Assembly: GCA_902618335.1 (NCBI GenBank)
Contig: CACNAI010000005.1
Coordinates: forward strand, 1-52,905
DNA: 52,905 nucleotides
Direction of reading: 5' to 3'
Source of the DNA: an uncultured Prochlorococcus sp.
Lineage (GTDB): Bacteria; Cyanobacteriota; Cyanobacteriia; PCC-6307; Cyanobiaceae
This document shows positions 21,393 through 29,550 of the stretch, piece by piece. A program made the position numbers and the translations under genes. The notes under the pieces are model-generated. The model ran no database searches, was not told where the DNA came from, and was given only the letters and a program-made list of their open reading frames with translations. Within the stretch, counting starts at the first letter, position 1. Each line of letters opens with the position of its first letter.

Positions 21393-21827
21393 GTGGGAAA
21401 TTTCATAAATTCATCAATTCTTATACCTTTAATACCTCTAGTTACTGCTTTATTTATTCTTATCTTATTAGTAAGTTTTAATAGGACACTCAACAGGTTA
21501 ACAAAACCAGTTACTGCGATAGTTGCTTTATCTTTATTGAGCTCTGCTTTTATAAGTATATTTGACTATTACAGGAAAGTAGAAGAAGAATTAGTTTTAT
21601 CGAAATTTCTTAAATTTTTTAAAGAAAAAAATTTAGTTTTGCATCTTAATTTAGTTAATGAAAAAATTATAATTTTTTTCTCATTAGTAATGATATTGGT
21701 AATTGGATTGACTTTCTATAAACTACCAAGAAAAAAAGGTTATGTCTTATTGATGATTAGCCTAGGATTAATATCTTCCTCGGTGATGACCTCGATATTG
21801 CTATTTGATTTTTCATCACTAATCTAA
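21393..21827 (+). CDS. Four-helix membrane protein, unknown
   Basis: 144 residues from a GTG start, with hydrophobic segments at about 8-28, 38-58, 89-108 and 117-137 and a basic loop between helices two and three. The N-terminus (IPLIPLVTALFILILL) recalls the first helix of NdhF/NdhD-type proteins, but the characteristic proton-channel helices are absent, so this is only a resemblance. Its stop overlaps the convergent PTOX stop by four bases. Confidence 0.6.
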   Translation: MGNFINSSILIPLIPLVTALFILILLVSFNRTLNRLTKPVTAIVALSLLSSAFISIFDYYRKVEEELVLSKFLKFFKEKNLVLHLNLVNEKIIIFFSLVMILVIGLTFYKLPRKKGYVLLMISLGLISSSVMTSILLFDFSSLI

Positions 21828-22333
21828 ACTGAAGTCATCATTGACAAAGCTTCGTTAAGTTCTTGAACATGATTTAATTCGTCTTGAGCAATTTCTTTTA
21901 TTTTTTGGTCATTTGGATTGTCTTTTAAATATTTGGAATATGTTTTAAATGCGTGTTCTTCTATTTTTATGTTTACATCATAAGCATTCGTTGGAGAGAG
22001 ACAATAATAAAAAACCATGATCCAGTAATAGATAAGTACAAGGTGTCTCGCAAAAAATCTATCAATCCAAAACTTATCTCCTCCTCGCTTCTCCATTTCT
22101 TTAAGATGTTCAGTTTCGTTAATAGCTTGATAAAAATGTTCTTTCATCAAAAACATTGTCTTGTCATTTTTAATTCCTAGGGATTCTTTAAAGTGAAGAA
22201 CTGAAAGAAATGCAAAATAGGGTGACCTTGCTATAACTTCTAAGACCCAGAATCTTTGTAAATTTCTACCAGAGTAAATTAAGTCTAATAAGTTGACAGT
22301 AATGTTCAAAATCAAGGAATTTAACTTCTTCAT
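21824..22333 (-). CDS. ptoX: Plastoquinol terminal oxidase (AOX/PTOX family)
   Basis: A 169-residue di-iron oxidase that oxidises plastoquinol and reduces oxygen to water, relieving over-reduction of the photosynthetic chain. Di-iron ligand motifs are all present: LEVIAR (Glu32), NETEHL (Glu75, His76), IEEHAFKTY (Glu126, His127) and DELNHV (Glu152, His155). It is a minimal AOX without a targeting extension, associated with the membrane. Known in high-light Prochlorococcus. The start is preceded by GGGGGGCTC, an extended G run serving as ribosome site. Confidence 0.93.
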   Translation of the reverse strand: MKKLNSLILNITVNLLDLIYSGRNLQRFWVLEVIARSPYFAFLSVLHFKESLGIKNDKTMFLMKEHFYQAINETEHLKEMEKRGGDKFWIDRFFARHLVLIYYWIMVFYYCLSPTNAYDVNIKIEEHAFKTYSKYLKDNPNDQKIKEIAQDELNHVQELNEALSMMTSV

Positions 22334-22492
22334 GAGCCCCCCTTTTTTTTTAAGTATAATTGCTTAGTCGCTTAAGGTCTATATGGTATTGCAGTAATTA
22401 ATTAAAAATTAAGATTTAAAATTTGATGCACTTTAATAATGCTATTGAAAAATTTTTTTTTCATGTATTAATTGGATAGATTAAAGTTCTAT

Positions 22493-22633
22493 ATGACAAA
22501 AACTGAAAAGATTGCAAATGCGAAAAAGAGAATTGATGAATTAGAAAGACTCATAAGATATTGGGATGATTCAGAACAGAGCGACGCAAAAATAGTTAAT
22601 TTTTCAATGAAAATCGAAAATAAAGTTGCTTAG
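22493..22633 (+). CDS. 46-residue charged protein, unknown
   Basis: MTKTEKIANAKKRIDELERL followed by IRYWDDSEQSD and a tail ending IENKVA. The first 25 residues form a probable amphipathic or coiled-coil helix. No family recognised. Short ORF with a clean ATG in a gap of suitable size. Confidence 0.5.
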   Translation: MTKTEKIANAKKRIDELERLIRYWDDSEQSDAKIVNFSMKIENKVA

Positions 22634-22780
22634 AATTTTGATGATTCAGATTGTTTAACTTTTTAGGGATCTTAGTGATCTAATGTCTTTGAATATTCAT
22701 ATTATTATTTTTTTGAAATAGAGCAAATAAACCTATTCTCAAAAACACTAGACAAGAAATAATCTATAAGAAAAATCTAA

Positions 22781-22894
22781 ATGAAAATCTTTTCAGAAAA
22801 ATATTTAGTACCTATTAAATTATTACCATGGCTTTTTTGGGTATTTATCTCTTTAGCGAGTATATATTTGTACGGAATGGCTTGGGTAGTTTGA
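22781..22894 (+). CDS. 37-residue single-pass membrane microprotein
   Basis: Starts MKIFSEKYLVPIKLLPWLFW and continues to GMAWVV; one aromatic-rich helix covers about 13-36, with basic residues before it (N-in). Unknown family. Ends 12 bases from the convergent stop at 22906. Confidence 0.5.
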   Translation: MKIFSEKYLVPIKLLPWLFWVFISLASIYLYGMAWVV

Positions 22895-22905
22895 AAATAA
22901 TGCTC

Positions 22906-23214
22906 TTAACTTCTTCTTAACCAATCAGGAGCGCCTCCAAACCAGTCAGATATATCATCCTCATTTGGTTTGAAATGATTTTCTGTGTCAAGTCCGTCTA
23001 CCCCTAGAGATTGCAATAGGCTGTCAATTCCATCGTCATTTTTTACACCATTTCTTCTAAAGCTGTTAGCTTTCTTTAGCCAAAGAGAAATCGTGGAATT
23101 GTGTTGTGCAAATTTCTCAACGTATATTCTCTCTTCTAATGAAATTGATTGATCTTGTGCAATTCTTTGGATTATTTTGTATATCTTTATTCTTTTCTGA
23201 TTACTCAAAAGCAT
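22906..23214 (-). CDS. Conserved-looking hypothetical protein
   Basis: 102 residues, soluble. A helical N-terminal half (RIKIYKIIQRIAQDQSISLEER) is followed by an acidic, Asp/Gly-rich C-terminus ending DISDWFGGAPDWLRRS. The aromatic C-terminal motif looks like a docking tail. No function recognised. Monocistronic on the minus strand. Confidence 0.7.
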   Translation of the reverse strand: MLLSNQKRIKIYKIIQRIAQDQSISLEERIYVEKFAQHNSTISLWLKKANSFRRNGVKNDDGIDSLLQSLGVDGLDTENHFKPNEDDISDWFGGAPDWLRRS

Positions 23215-23471
23215 TGTTAAATCGAATAACTATTATTTTTATAGGAACAATGATTAGAAATATCTTGTCAATGTTAATTTCAACAAATTCTCTATTTTAA
23301 AAGGTTTTTAATAAGAAAAGTTTTAAAACACTGAAAAAAGGGATTAATAAGTAGTGAATTATACGTTGATTCATTTATGAAACTTATAAATTCCCAAAAC
23401 TTATATTAAAAAAGTCAATCTATCCTCAAAGACACTCAAAAAATAAGAGAGTGAAACTTCATTGTTGCAAT

Positions 23472-23509
23472 ATAGTAAAAATGTACTATTATTAGTACAG
23501 ATTTACTAT
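23472..23509. promoter_or_regulatory. 38-base palindrome 6 bases before a small gene
   Basis: Outer arms ATAGTAAA (23472-23479) and TTTACTAT (23502-23509), inner arms TGTACTA (23482-23488) and TAGTACA (23493-23499), loop TTAT, with a two-base internal mismatch. Fifteen of 17 arm positions pair. It occupies the place of the ribosome site for the ATG at 23516, so it could act as DNA operator or as an RNA hairpin limiting translation. Confidence 0.6.
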
Positions 23510-23515
23510 CAAGAT

Positions 23516-23722
23516 ATGAAAGTTATTGCATCTTCTCCTTATGCCCCTTTTAATTCAAAAGAATGGAATTCTATAGTAAGCAAAAGTGAAAAGTTTGAAA
23601 ATACACCAATAAAAATTCAAAAAAAATTTTATAGAACTTTTACTCTGAAAAAGTTTGAAAAAGATGAAATTTTGAAAAAGAAGAACAAATTTCATCAACA
23701 AATGCAACTTGTATTTGCATAG
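23516..23722 (+). CDS. 68-residue basic protein, unknown
   Basis: Starts MKVIASSPYAPFNSKEWNS; the remainder is Lys/Phe-rich and helical, ending HQQMQLVFA. An upstream in-frame TTG at 23462 exists, but that region is a palindrome, so the ATG at 23516 is preferred. No Shine-Dalgarno is evident between palindrome and ATG. Function unknown; high positive charge may mean nucleic-acid or membrane-surface binding. Confidence 0.6.
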   Translation: MKVIASSPYAPFNSKEWNSIVSKSEKFENTPIKIQKKFYRTFTLKKFEKDEILKKKNKFHQQMQLVFA

Positions 23723-23812
23723 AAAAATTTCAACTAACAATCTTTTTATTGAATATTATTTTAAGGGATCCAATTTTTTGTTAGATTAGTAGAAAGATAA
23801 GAAGGTTTTAAT

Positions 23813-24103
23813 TTGGCTGTAGATCGAGAACTTTTAAAAGAAGTTACCCAAGAACTTTGGAATACTGTAAAAAAATTAAGACCAGAAATCGACCGGCAAA
23901 CTCGACTTCAATTAGTTTTAAAGGCCCTATTAACTATTGGAGATTTACCAGATCAAATGCAGGCTGCAATGGTAGTAGGTGTTTGCGCTGAAATGGATAA
24001 GAGTGATATTGATAATGTTGAAACAAATTCACAAACAAAAGGTTCAAGCGAAATTGATACCTCTACAGGAAGAAAAGTAGTTAGAAGAAGCTCAGCTAAA
24101 TAA
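23813..24103 (+). CDS. Conserved-looking hypothetical protein, TTG start
   Basis: 96 residues from TTG preceded by GAAGG. The first 65 residues (RELLKEVTQELWNTVKKLRP, then RLQLVLKALLTIGDLPDQMQ) form an all-helical domain; the tail is polar and ends RKVVRRSSAK. Function not recognised. The TTG is supported by the ribosome site and by the absence of an in-frame ATG before conserved-looking sequence. Confidence 0.65.
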   Translation: MAVDRELLKEVTQELWNTVKKLRPEIDRQTRLQLVLKALLTIGDLPDQMQAAMVVGVCAEMDKSDIDNVETNSQTKGSSEIDTSTGRKVVRRSSAK

Positions 24104-24115
24104 ACTTCAAAATTA

Positions 24116-24319
24116 TTATCCTTTAATTCTCTTTGATTCCTTTTTATTAAGTCTACTAAATAGATAATAAGAAATTACAAGTAAGAGAGGAACAAATATT
24201 GAATGTAAAGTCATCATTAATTCTGTTTGCCCCATTCCTATAAGATTTGACTCGCTTGGAAGTTGTTCTGACCAAGTGCCAACTAAATGCCAAGCTTGAG
24301 GAATTGATAAGAAAAACAT
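24116..24319 (-). CDS. Small membrane protein, unknown
   Basis: 67 residues with a moderately hydrophobic start, a Met-rich centre (GMGQTELMMTLHSIFVPLLL) forming one clear helix at about 35-55, and a basic tail NKKESKRIKG. Not recognised. Stop faces the stop of the preceding plus gene across 12 bases. Confidence 0.6.
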   Translation of the reverse strand: MFFLSIPQAWHLVGTWSEQLPSESNLIGMGQTELMMTLHSIFVPLLLVISYYLFSRLNKKESKRIKG

Positions 24320-24435
24320 ATAAGATCTATAAGTAAAGTTTATGTTCAGATAAAGATTATCATTGTTGAACGTTTTTGCTTTCTTTATTCTTATTTCTTA
24401 ACTAAGTATTTCCAGAGTTATAAAAAGAACTTGAT

Positions 24436-25965
24436 TTATAAATCTATTTTTTTTAGAAGAGTTTTAAATTTTTTTTTACCAATAATTTTTTCAGCTGCGT
24501 AAGCACCGCTTGCTGAAACGGCGGGAATCCCAATACCTGGAAATGTGCTTGCACCGCAAGTAAATAAATTTTTCACTGGAGTTTTGCAGCCTGGGAAAAG
24601 ACCTTTTGCTGCAGATAATGCTGGGCCATAACTACCGCAATGTGTATTAGTGTATTTTTTATGCGTAATTGGGGTCCCAAACATTTTTAAATCTATCCTT
24701 TCATCAATGTCAGGAATGAATTTTCGCACTGCATTAAGAAATATTGAACATCTTTCTTCTTTCAAATTTCTATATGTTAATTCCTTTGAATTAAGGTTTT
24801 CCCAAATTTCCCATGGTTCATTTGCGGGAGTATATCCATGGAGAACATGTTTCCCTTCAGGGGCCATATTTTTATCTAATACCGATGGAATTGAAAACAC
24901 AGCTATATTTCTTTCTGAGGTTATACCTTTTTCCCAGTCATCAACATGTATTGCATGAATTGGCAAATCTTTAAGGCCATCAGCATCAAAACCTAGATGT
25001 ATATGAAGGAAAGAATCGCATTTATTGGGGTTCAAAACTTTTTTATTCCATTTTTTTGAAATTTCATTTGGAATTAACTTTTTTAAATTCCAAACATCAG
25101 TATTCGTGACAACAGATTCACAACTATAACTTGAGCCATTACTAAGAGTTATACCTGTCGCTAAATTTTTATTGAAGTTTATTTTCTTTACTCTTGAAGA
25201 GAGAATTAAGTCTCCTCCATTTTTTTTTAATCCATTGATTAAGGCTTTTACGATAGATTCACTTCCTCCTTTAGGGTATTCAAGGTATGAATTTGGTTCA
25301 AACCATTCGTTAAATAAAGTTGCCATCGCAGCTGTATTTGTATCATGCATTGACATACCACTTATCAAAAAGCTCAATAAATCAACCCAATTTTTGAGAA
25401 AAGGATCCTCTAAATGATTATTTACTAAATTCCCAAAGCCCTTATTAATTTTTGGTATTTGCTTGATATTAGGTAAAAATTTTGAAGTTAAATGTATTAG
25501 ATCTAAGAAATTTATTGATTCAGGCGAAAATGAGAGTAAAGGTATTTCATTTATTATTTTGCTAAGAGGTTTTATTCCAGAAATAAATGATTCCCATTCT
25601 TTAACAGATTTCTCACCTCTTAAAGTTTTTATTGTTTGTTTAAAGGGTTCTTCTCCCACATCAAGATTAAAATTACCCTCTGGAACAATAACTTGCCAAC
25701 CTTTATAGTGAAAAAGTTCAACTTCTTCATCAAGTAATTTAAGAATTTGCCCTAAGGGGTTAGTTGTCGGCCATTTACCTATTCCACTCCACAATGAAGG
25801 GCCTGACTCGAAAGTGTAACCTTTTCTTTTAAAACTGTGAGCGACTCCTCCTGGCTGGGAATGTGCTTCGCATATAAGTACTTTTTTGCCTGATAAAGCT
25901 AGAATTGATCCACAACATAATCCCCCAATTCCACTACCAACTATTACAACATCATATTTATACAT
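24436..25965 (-). CDS. CRTISO/phytoene-desaturase-type FAD oxidoreductase
   Basis: A 509-residue flavoprotein of the CrtI/CRTISO/retinol-saturase group. The FAD-binding Rossmann motif GSGIGGL is at residues 10-16 with EAHSQPGGVAHSF near 33-45; the C-terminal block CGASTFPGIGIPAVSASG is the second FAD-binding motif. Such enzymes isomerise or desaturate carotenoids, or act on related lipids; in a Prochlorococcus background carotenoid isomerisation is plausible. Several paralogues exist in cyanobacteria, so I do not assign crtH. Confidence 0.85.
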   Translation of the reverse strand: MYKYDVVIVGSGIGGLCCGSILALSGKKVLICEAHSQPGGVAHSFKRKGYTFESGPSLWSGIGKWPTTNPLGQILKLLDEEVELFHYKGWQVIVPEGNFNLDVGEEPFKQTIKTLRGEKSVKEWESFISGIKPLSKIINEIPLLSFSPESINFLDLIHLTSKFLPNIKQIPKINKGFGNLVNNHLEDPFLKNWVDLLSFLISGMSMHDTNTAAMATLFNEWFEPNSYLEYPKGGSESIVKALINGLKKNGGDLILSSRVKKINFNKNLATGITLSNGSSYSCESVVTNTDVWNLKKLIPNEISKKWNKKVLNPNKCDSFLHIHLGFDADGLKDLPIHAIHVDDWEKGITSERNIAVFSIPSVLDKNMAPEGKHVLHGYTPANEPWEIWENLNSKELTYRNLKEERCSIFLNAVRKFIPDIDERIDLKMFGTPITHKKYTNTHCGSYGPALSAAKGLFPGCKTPVKNLFTCGASTFPGIGIPAVSASGAYAAEKIIGKKKFKTLLKKIDL

Positions 25966-26003
25966 TAAAAAAAGACTTTACTCTTCTGGTAAAACTAACT
26001 TAT

Positions 26004-26114
26004 TTAGACGAATGTATTAGTTGAAGTTGTAATACTTAGTACAACAGCAAGAAAAAAAATGTAAGGGACTGCTTTTAGAGGTATATATCCCTGACTTTTA
26101 GAAATGAAATCCAT
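26004..26114 (-). CDS. 36-residue single-pass membrane microprotein
   Basis: Starts MDFISKSQGYIPLKAVPYIF, with one helix at about 13-29 and a Thr/Ser-rich tail ending NTFV. In the gap between the flavoprotein and the next gene. Unknown; ORF evidence only. Confidence 0.45.
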   Translation of the reverse strand: MDFISKSQGYIPLKAVPYIFFLAVVLSITTSTNTFV

Positions 26115-26287
26115 TGATTTAGTTACTTTATGTAAATATATTAACGAGATCTTGTTCCTTATGTGTGCCAAAAATTATTTTTTTTAGAAATATATTGAAA
26201 CAAAGAAATTTTTTTGGAGGGATTTTTTAACTAAGAACATTTTTTATGAAGTTATCTTAGTATTTTATTCATTGATTAAAATCTATT

Positions 26288-26773
26288 ATGAAGCACTTTC
26301 CTGAAATCAATGAGTTAAAAATATTAGAAAAAAATTCTCAAAAAAATGGTAGTGGAATATTATATGAGGAATTATTAGGAATATGGAAGTTCAAGTATGT
26401 ATGGGGAAAAGAGTCAGATGAAATCAAAAATATATCTAGTTCGATTCTCCAAGTATTGTCGGCAAGACTCGAATTAAAAACTACAAATAAAGAGGATCAA
26501 ATAAATTATGAAATAAAAAATTCAATTAATTTCGGATTATTAAACATTACCTTTACAGGCAGCGCAGAATTAAAAGGCCTCAGACCTTTATTGGCTTTTT
26601 ATTTTGAAGAATTGAAAATTAGTATTAGTAGTTTTCCAATATTTAATAAAGAATTAAAAAAACCTGAAGATAAAAAAATGCCTTTTTTCTCACTTGTAGG
26701 AATTAGCACTAAAGATGATTGGTTATGTGCTCGAGGCAGGGGAGGAGGGCTTGCAATATGGGTTAAGTCTTAA
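26288..26773 (+). CDS. Conserved hypothetical protein, possibly fibrillin-like
   Basis: 161 residues, soluble. LLGIWKFKYVWG near 29-40, the central FTGSAELKGLRPLLAFYFEE and the terminal ARGRGGGLAIWVK give the alternating pattern of a lipocalin-like barrel and recall plastid-lipid-associated (fibrillin) proteins. The resemblance is by pattern only. No signal peptide. Its stop is two bases from the convergent Nif11 gene. Confidence 0.65.
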   Translation: MKHFPEINELKILEKNSQKNGSGILYEELLGIWKFKYVWGKESDEIKNISSSILQVLSARLELKTTNKEDQINYEIKNSINFGLLNITFTGSAELKGLRPLLAFYFEELKISISSFPIFNKELKKPEDKKMPFFSLVGISTKDDWLCARGRGGGLAIWVKS

Positions 26774-26774
26774 A

Positions 26775-26990
26775 TTAGTGGTATTCTCCTGGATGATCTA
26801 CCTTTCGTACGGTAACTTTATCAACTTTTTGTCCATTAAATCTTAAGAGATCATCTCCTGAAAAGTCATAACCTAAGCGTTGACCTATTTGGGCTACATC
26901 ATCCGCTGTAGATGATGTAGTAACCTGCTTCTTTAAGTCTTCATCAGATTGCATCTTAATTAAAAATTTTCTTATTTCAGAAAAACTCAT
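26775..26990 (-). CDS. Nif11-type leader-like peptide
   Basis: 71 residues with a Nif11 domain (about 1-47): SFSEIRKFLIKMQSDEDLKK, a ...TADDVAQIGQRLGYDFSGDDL... stretch. In RiPP precursors this domain is a leader ending in a GG/GA cleavage site. Here there is no double Gly, and the tail (RFNGQKVDKVTVRKVDHPGE) lacks Cys, Ser/Thr clusters. No modification enzyme lies nearby. A stand-alone Nif11 protein is more likely than a natural-product precursor. Confidence 0.75.
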   Translation of the reverse strand: MSFSEIRKFLIKMQSDEDLKKQVTTSSTADDVAQIGQRLGYDFSGDDLLRFNGQKVDKVTVRKVDHPGEYH

Positions 26991-27080
26991 TGCTAGAATT
27001 TGATTGGTTGATGTTAAAAATTTATAAAAATCTTTTTCTTAGTCAGAACAAGATAAATAGATAATTATTATACTATTTTT

Positions 27081-27398
27081 ATGACTTACTTATTCCTCTA
27101 TATAGTTGGCATAATTTTAATATGGTGGATATATCGTGTTGGTTGGCTTGAGGCACTCAAAACAGTAGTTAAAGTTATAGTTCCCTCAGCGCTTATTATT
27201 TTATTTAACATTAAAGCTGGAAGATTACTTTTTAAAAGTCCCGTAATTGGTCTATTAAGCGCTTTGCCTACTTCTATTTTTATTTTTAGAGGTTCATTGC
27301 CTTTAGTTAGTTATATAAATAACTTGATTGAAAAAAAAATAGATAAGTATGATGATTCCGAAGTTATAGATACTGATTCTGTGCCTTTAGATGATTAA
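27081..27398 (+). CDS. Small membrane protein, unknown
   Basis: 105 residues with about three hydrophobic segments (3-18, 27-46, 55-78) and an acidic C-terminus (KYDDSEVIDTDSVPLDD). Not recognised. It ends six bases from a convergent gene. Confidence 0.6.
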   Translation: MTYLFLYIVGIILIWWIYRVGWLEALKTVVKVIVPSALIILFNIKAGRLLFKSPVIGLLSALPTSIFIFRGSLPLVSYINNLIEKKIDKYDDSEVIDTDSVPLDD

Positions 27399-27404
27399 TT
27401 TAAT

Positions 27405-27797
27405 TTAATCAAATCCAAGAAATAATTCTTTGTGCACAACAAGAACATCAAATAAAGTTGTTCCATGAATAGGACTTAATGGGATTTTGTCTATATTTAA
27501 TGCTTCTGCGCAAATTAAATGAGCATCCCATTTTGTGTCATGATCACTTATTTCAATTGACCACTCAATTACTTTTTTGAAATGATCTGGCATCTCTGAA
27601 CCAATTTTTCTGCAAATTTGACATAAAATCGACAAAAGAGGAGGCTTTGATGGTCTTTTTAAATCTTTAATAAGACTAGGCTGTGTAAAAACGCTTGTAA
27701 AGCGGATGTAGTCTATTAATTCATATTCTTCTTTAGTAAGATTTGCTTTATCTAATGCTCTTTCAAATTCGTCTATGGGGGTTATGGGTCTATCCAA
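27405..27797 (-). CDS. Conserved-looking cytoplasmic protein, unknown
   Basis: 130 residues, no membrane segment. Helical, with LTKEEYELIDYIRFTSVFTQ, LLSILCQICRKIGSEMPDHF and a conserved-looking KWDAHLICAEALN. Stop is followed by the tatA gene upstream at four bases' distance (tatA 27802), so the two are cotranscribed, tatA first. Function unknown. Confidence 0.65.
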   Translation of the reverse strand: MDRPITPIDEFERALDKANLTKEEYELIDYIRFTSVFTQPSLIKDLKRPSKPPLLSILCQICRKIGSEMPDHFKKVIEWSIEISDHDTKWDAHLICAEALNIDKIPLSPIHGTTLFDVLVVHKELFLGFD

Positions 27798-27801
27798 GAT
27801 A

Positions 27802-28092
27802 TTAGTTGTTGCTATTTTCTTTATTTGAAAAATTCTTGTTTTCTGAATCTATTTTTTCTTGATTAATTTGATTTGTTTTATTACTTTCAATAGATTTAGG
27901 AGATTCCTCTTTATCTTCTTCGTTCATAACTTGATCGATTTCATTTTGAAATTCGTTTGACGCTTTTTTAAGACTTTTCAAAGTTTTGCCAAGCTGTTTT
28001 CCTAATTCTGGAAGCTTTTTTGGACCAAAAATTAAAAGAGCTAAGATCAGTATTACAGTGACTTCAGGTAAACCTACACCAAAAATATTCAT
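27802..28092 (-). CDS. tatA: Twin-arginine translocase subunit TatA
   Basis: 96 residues of the TatA/Hcf106 family: the N-terminal membrane helix (FGVGLPEVTVILILALLIF), the hinge GPKKLPELGKQLG with the conserved FGPKKLP, an amphipathic helix, and a polar acidic tail. It forms the pore for folded proteins crossing the thylakoid or plasma membrane. TatA and TatB cannot be separated by sequence alone. First gene of a two-gene minus-strand unit. Confidence 0.93.
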   Translation of the reverse strand: MNIFGVGLPEVTVILILALLIFGPKKLPELGKQLGKTLKSLKKASNEFQNEIDQVMNEEDKEESPKSIESNKTNQINQEKIDSENKNFSNKENSNN

Positions 28093-28182
28093 AGCTGATA
28101 ACTATTTAACCTATTAGGTAATCTATTATTAAATATAGTCAAAACATCTAAAAATTTCATTCTTATAAAAGCTTTATTAATA

Positions 28183-28320
28183 TTAAAAAATTTTGAAAAA
28201 TATTATTGTTATTAATACCCCTTTAAAGAAAACTAACCAAAGTAATTGATAATCGCTCAATTTGAATTTTTTTTGATACCAATTTATAAGTGTTTTGTGT
28301 TTATCTATTAATCTTTTCAT
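28183..28320 (-). CDS. 45-residue microprotein with C-terminal membrane helix
   Basis: MKRLIDKHKTLINWYQKKFK, then LSDYQLLWLVFFKGVLITII and FFKIF. A basic amphipathic N-terminal half is followed by one helix at about 25-44, giving an N-in orientation. The layout L-S-x-Y-x-L-L-W-x-x-F-x-K-G looks like a recurring picocyanobacterial pattern. It fills most of the 400-base gap before 28496. Confidence 0.55.
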   Translation of the reverse strand: MKRLIDKHKTLINWYQKKFKLSDYQLLWLVFFKGVLITIIFFKIF

Positions 28321-28495
28321 CTTCACTGAGATTATTTTTTACTATCACCTATTTTATCTTAATTTCTTTTATTATTATTAGAGATATTCTAAATACATCT
28401 CAAATTAGATATTCTTTTAAAATCTAATCTTTTTCTTAATTAATTTTGTCCCTAAATTTTTGAAATATTTTGCTAAATATCTAATTCCTTAAAAA

Positions 28496-28729
28496 ATGAA
28501 GTATTTATTTGTTGTTTTTTACTTAAGTTTTCTAATTTATCCAGCTGAAGCAGTTACCACAAAAATGTTTAAAGTATTGGATACATGTGCAAGATACAGA
28601 CTTGGTGAGATTGATACTGATGAGGCTATAGAAAAATTAAAATTAATGAATTCTTCTACCATGAAGCCAAAGGATTTAATAAGAAAATATTGCTCAGTAT
28701 TTACACCAAATGAAAAAATTGAATTTTAA
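28496..28729 (+). CDS. Small exported protein with two cysteines
   Basis: 77 residues. A signal peptide (about 1-19, cleavage likely after PAEA) leads a mature protein of about 58 residues with two Cys (DTCARYRLG and RKYCSVF) that could form a disulfide. Periplasmic or lumenal; function unknown. Confidence 0.7.
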   Translation: MKYLFVVFYLSFLIYPAEAVTTKMFKVLDTCARYRLGEIDTDEAIEKLKLMNSSTMKPKDLIRKYCSVFTPNEKIEF

Positions 28730-28749
28730 TATTAGTGATAAATGTTTAA

Positions 28750-28881
28750 TTATTCTTTTTTTGAATAATCTTTAGTTTTGTTTCTTATTTCCTTAACTTT
28801 TTTAAGATTAGTAATTTTTAAATTAAAAATAACTCCTAAAAAAAGAATAAGAAATAAAAAAATATAAATTATTAATTCCAT
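28750..28881 (-). CDS. 43-residue single-pass membrane microprotein
   Basis: Starts MELIIYIFLFLILFLGVIFN and continues with a strongly basic tail ending DYSKKE. One N-terminal helix with a cytoplasmic Lys-rich tail. The ORF sits alone between convergent and divergent neighbours. Unknown. Confidence 0.45.
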   Translation of the reverse strand: MELIIYIFLFLILFLGVIFNLKITNLKKVKEIRNKTKDYSKKE

Positions 28882-29032
28882 AATATTGAATTAATAATCT
28901 TACCCTAATTGATTTTAATAATTTTTTAGTATCTTTTAGCACAAAAAAATTGACTTTTATACTAGCTATTTTTTTTTTTAGCTCACGCAAAAAACAAGTA
29001 AACCTTTAATATGGAATTTTATAATATCTATT

Positions 29033-29482
29033 GTGAAGATCGGAGATAAAATTCCAGAATTTTCTTTACTGGATCAAAATGGTATAAAAAGATCAAATAA
29101 GGGATTAAAAGATCCTCTAGTTTTATTTTTTTATCCAAAAGATGATACGCCAGGTTGCACCATAGAAGTTTGCGGATTTAGAGATAAATATGACTTATTT
29201 AAAGTATTAGGTGCGCAAGTTTGGGGAGTAAGTAATGGAAGTACTTCAAGTCATTTGGCATTTGCCAATAAAAATAAGTTACAGTATCCACTACTTTGCG
29301 ATACGAATGATTCTCTTAGGAAAAATTTTAAAGTTCCTAAAGTTTTAGGTTTTATGGATGGCAGAGTTACTTATGTTATAGATCGAAAGGGAACCATTAG
29401 GCACATATTTAGAGATTTATTGAATGGTCCTGAACACATTAAAGAGGCTATTAGAGTACTTAAGGAAATTCAAAATCAATAA
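29033..29482 (+). CDS. prxQ: Peroxiredoxin Q / bacterioferritin comigratory protein
   Basis: 149 residues from a GTG start. A thiol peroxidase reducing hydrogen peroxide and lipid peroxides using thioredoxin. Peroxidatic Cys42 and resolving Cys47 occur in FYPKDDTPGCTIEVCGFRD, the 2-Cys atypical PrxQ signature. Length normal, no signal peptide, so cytoplasmic. Fits the oxidative-stress theme with PTOX and mutM. Confidence 0.95.
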   Translation: MKIGDKIPEFSLLDQNGIKRSNKGLKDPLVLFFYPKDDTPGCTIEVCGFRDKYDLFKVLGAQVWGVSNGSTSSHLAFANKNKLQYPLLCDTNDSLRKNFKVPKVLGFMDGRVTYVIDRKGTIRHIFRDLLNGPEHIKEAIRVLKEIQNQ

Positions 29483-29550
29483 ATTATTATTCAAAGAATC
29501 ATAGATTTATAAGTTTTTGCTTTATTGTATACTTATATTTTGTTTAATAT

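Noticed and set aside
23106-23300. Plus-strand ORF of 64 codons overlapping the 102-residue minus gene
   Set aside because: Hydrophobic only because it is the complement of a coding region; the minus-strand gene has better start and composition.
26775-26990. Reading the Nif11 gene as a lanthipeptide precursor
   Set aside because: No GG cleavage motif, no Cys in the tail and no synthetase nearby.
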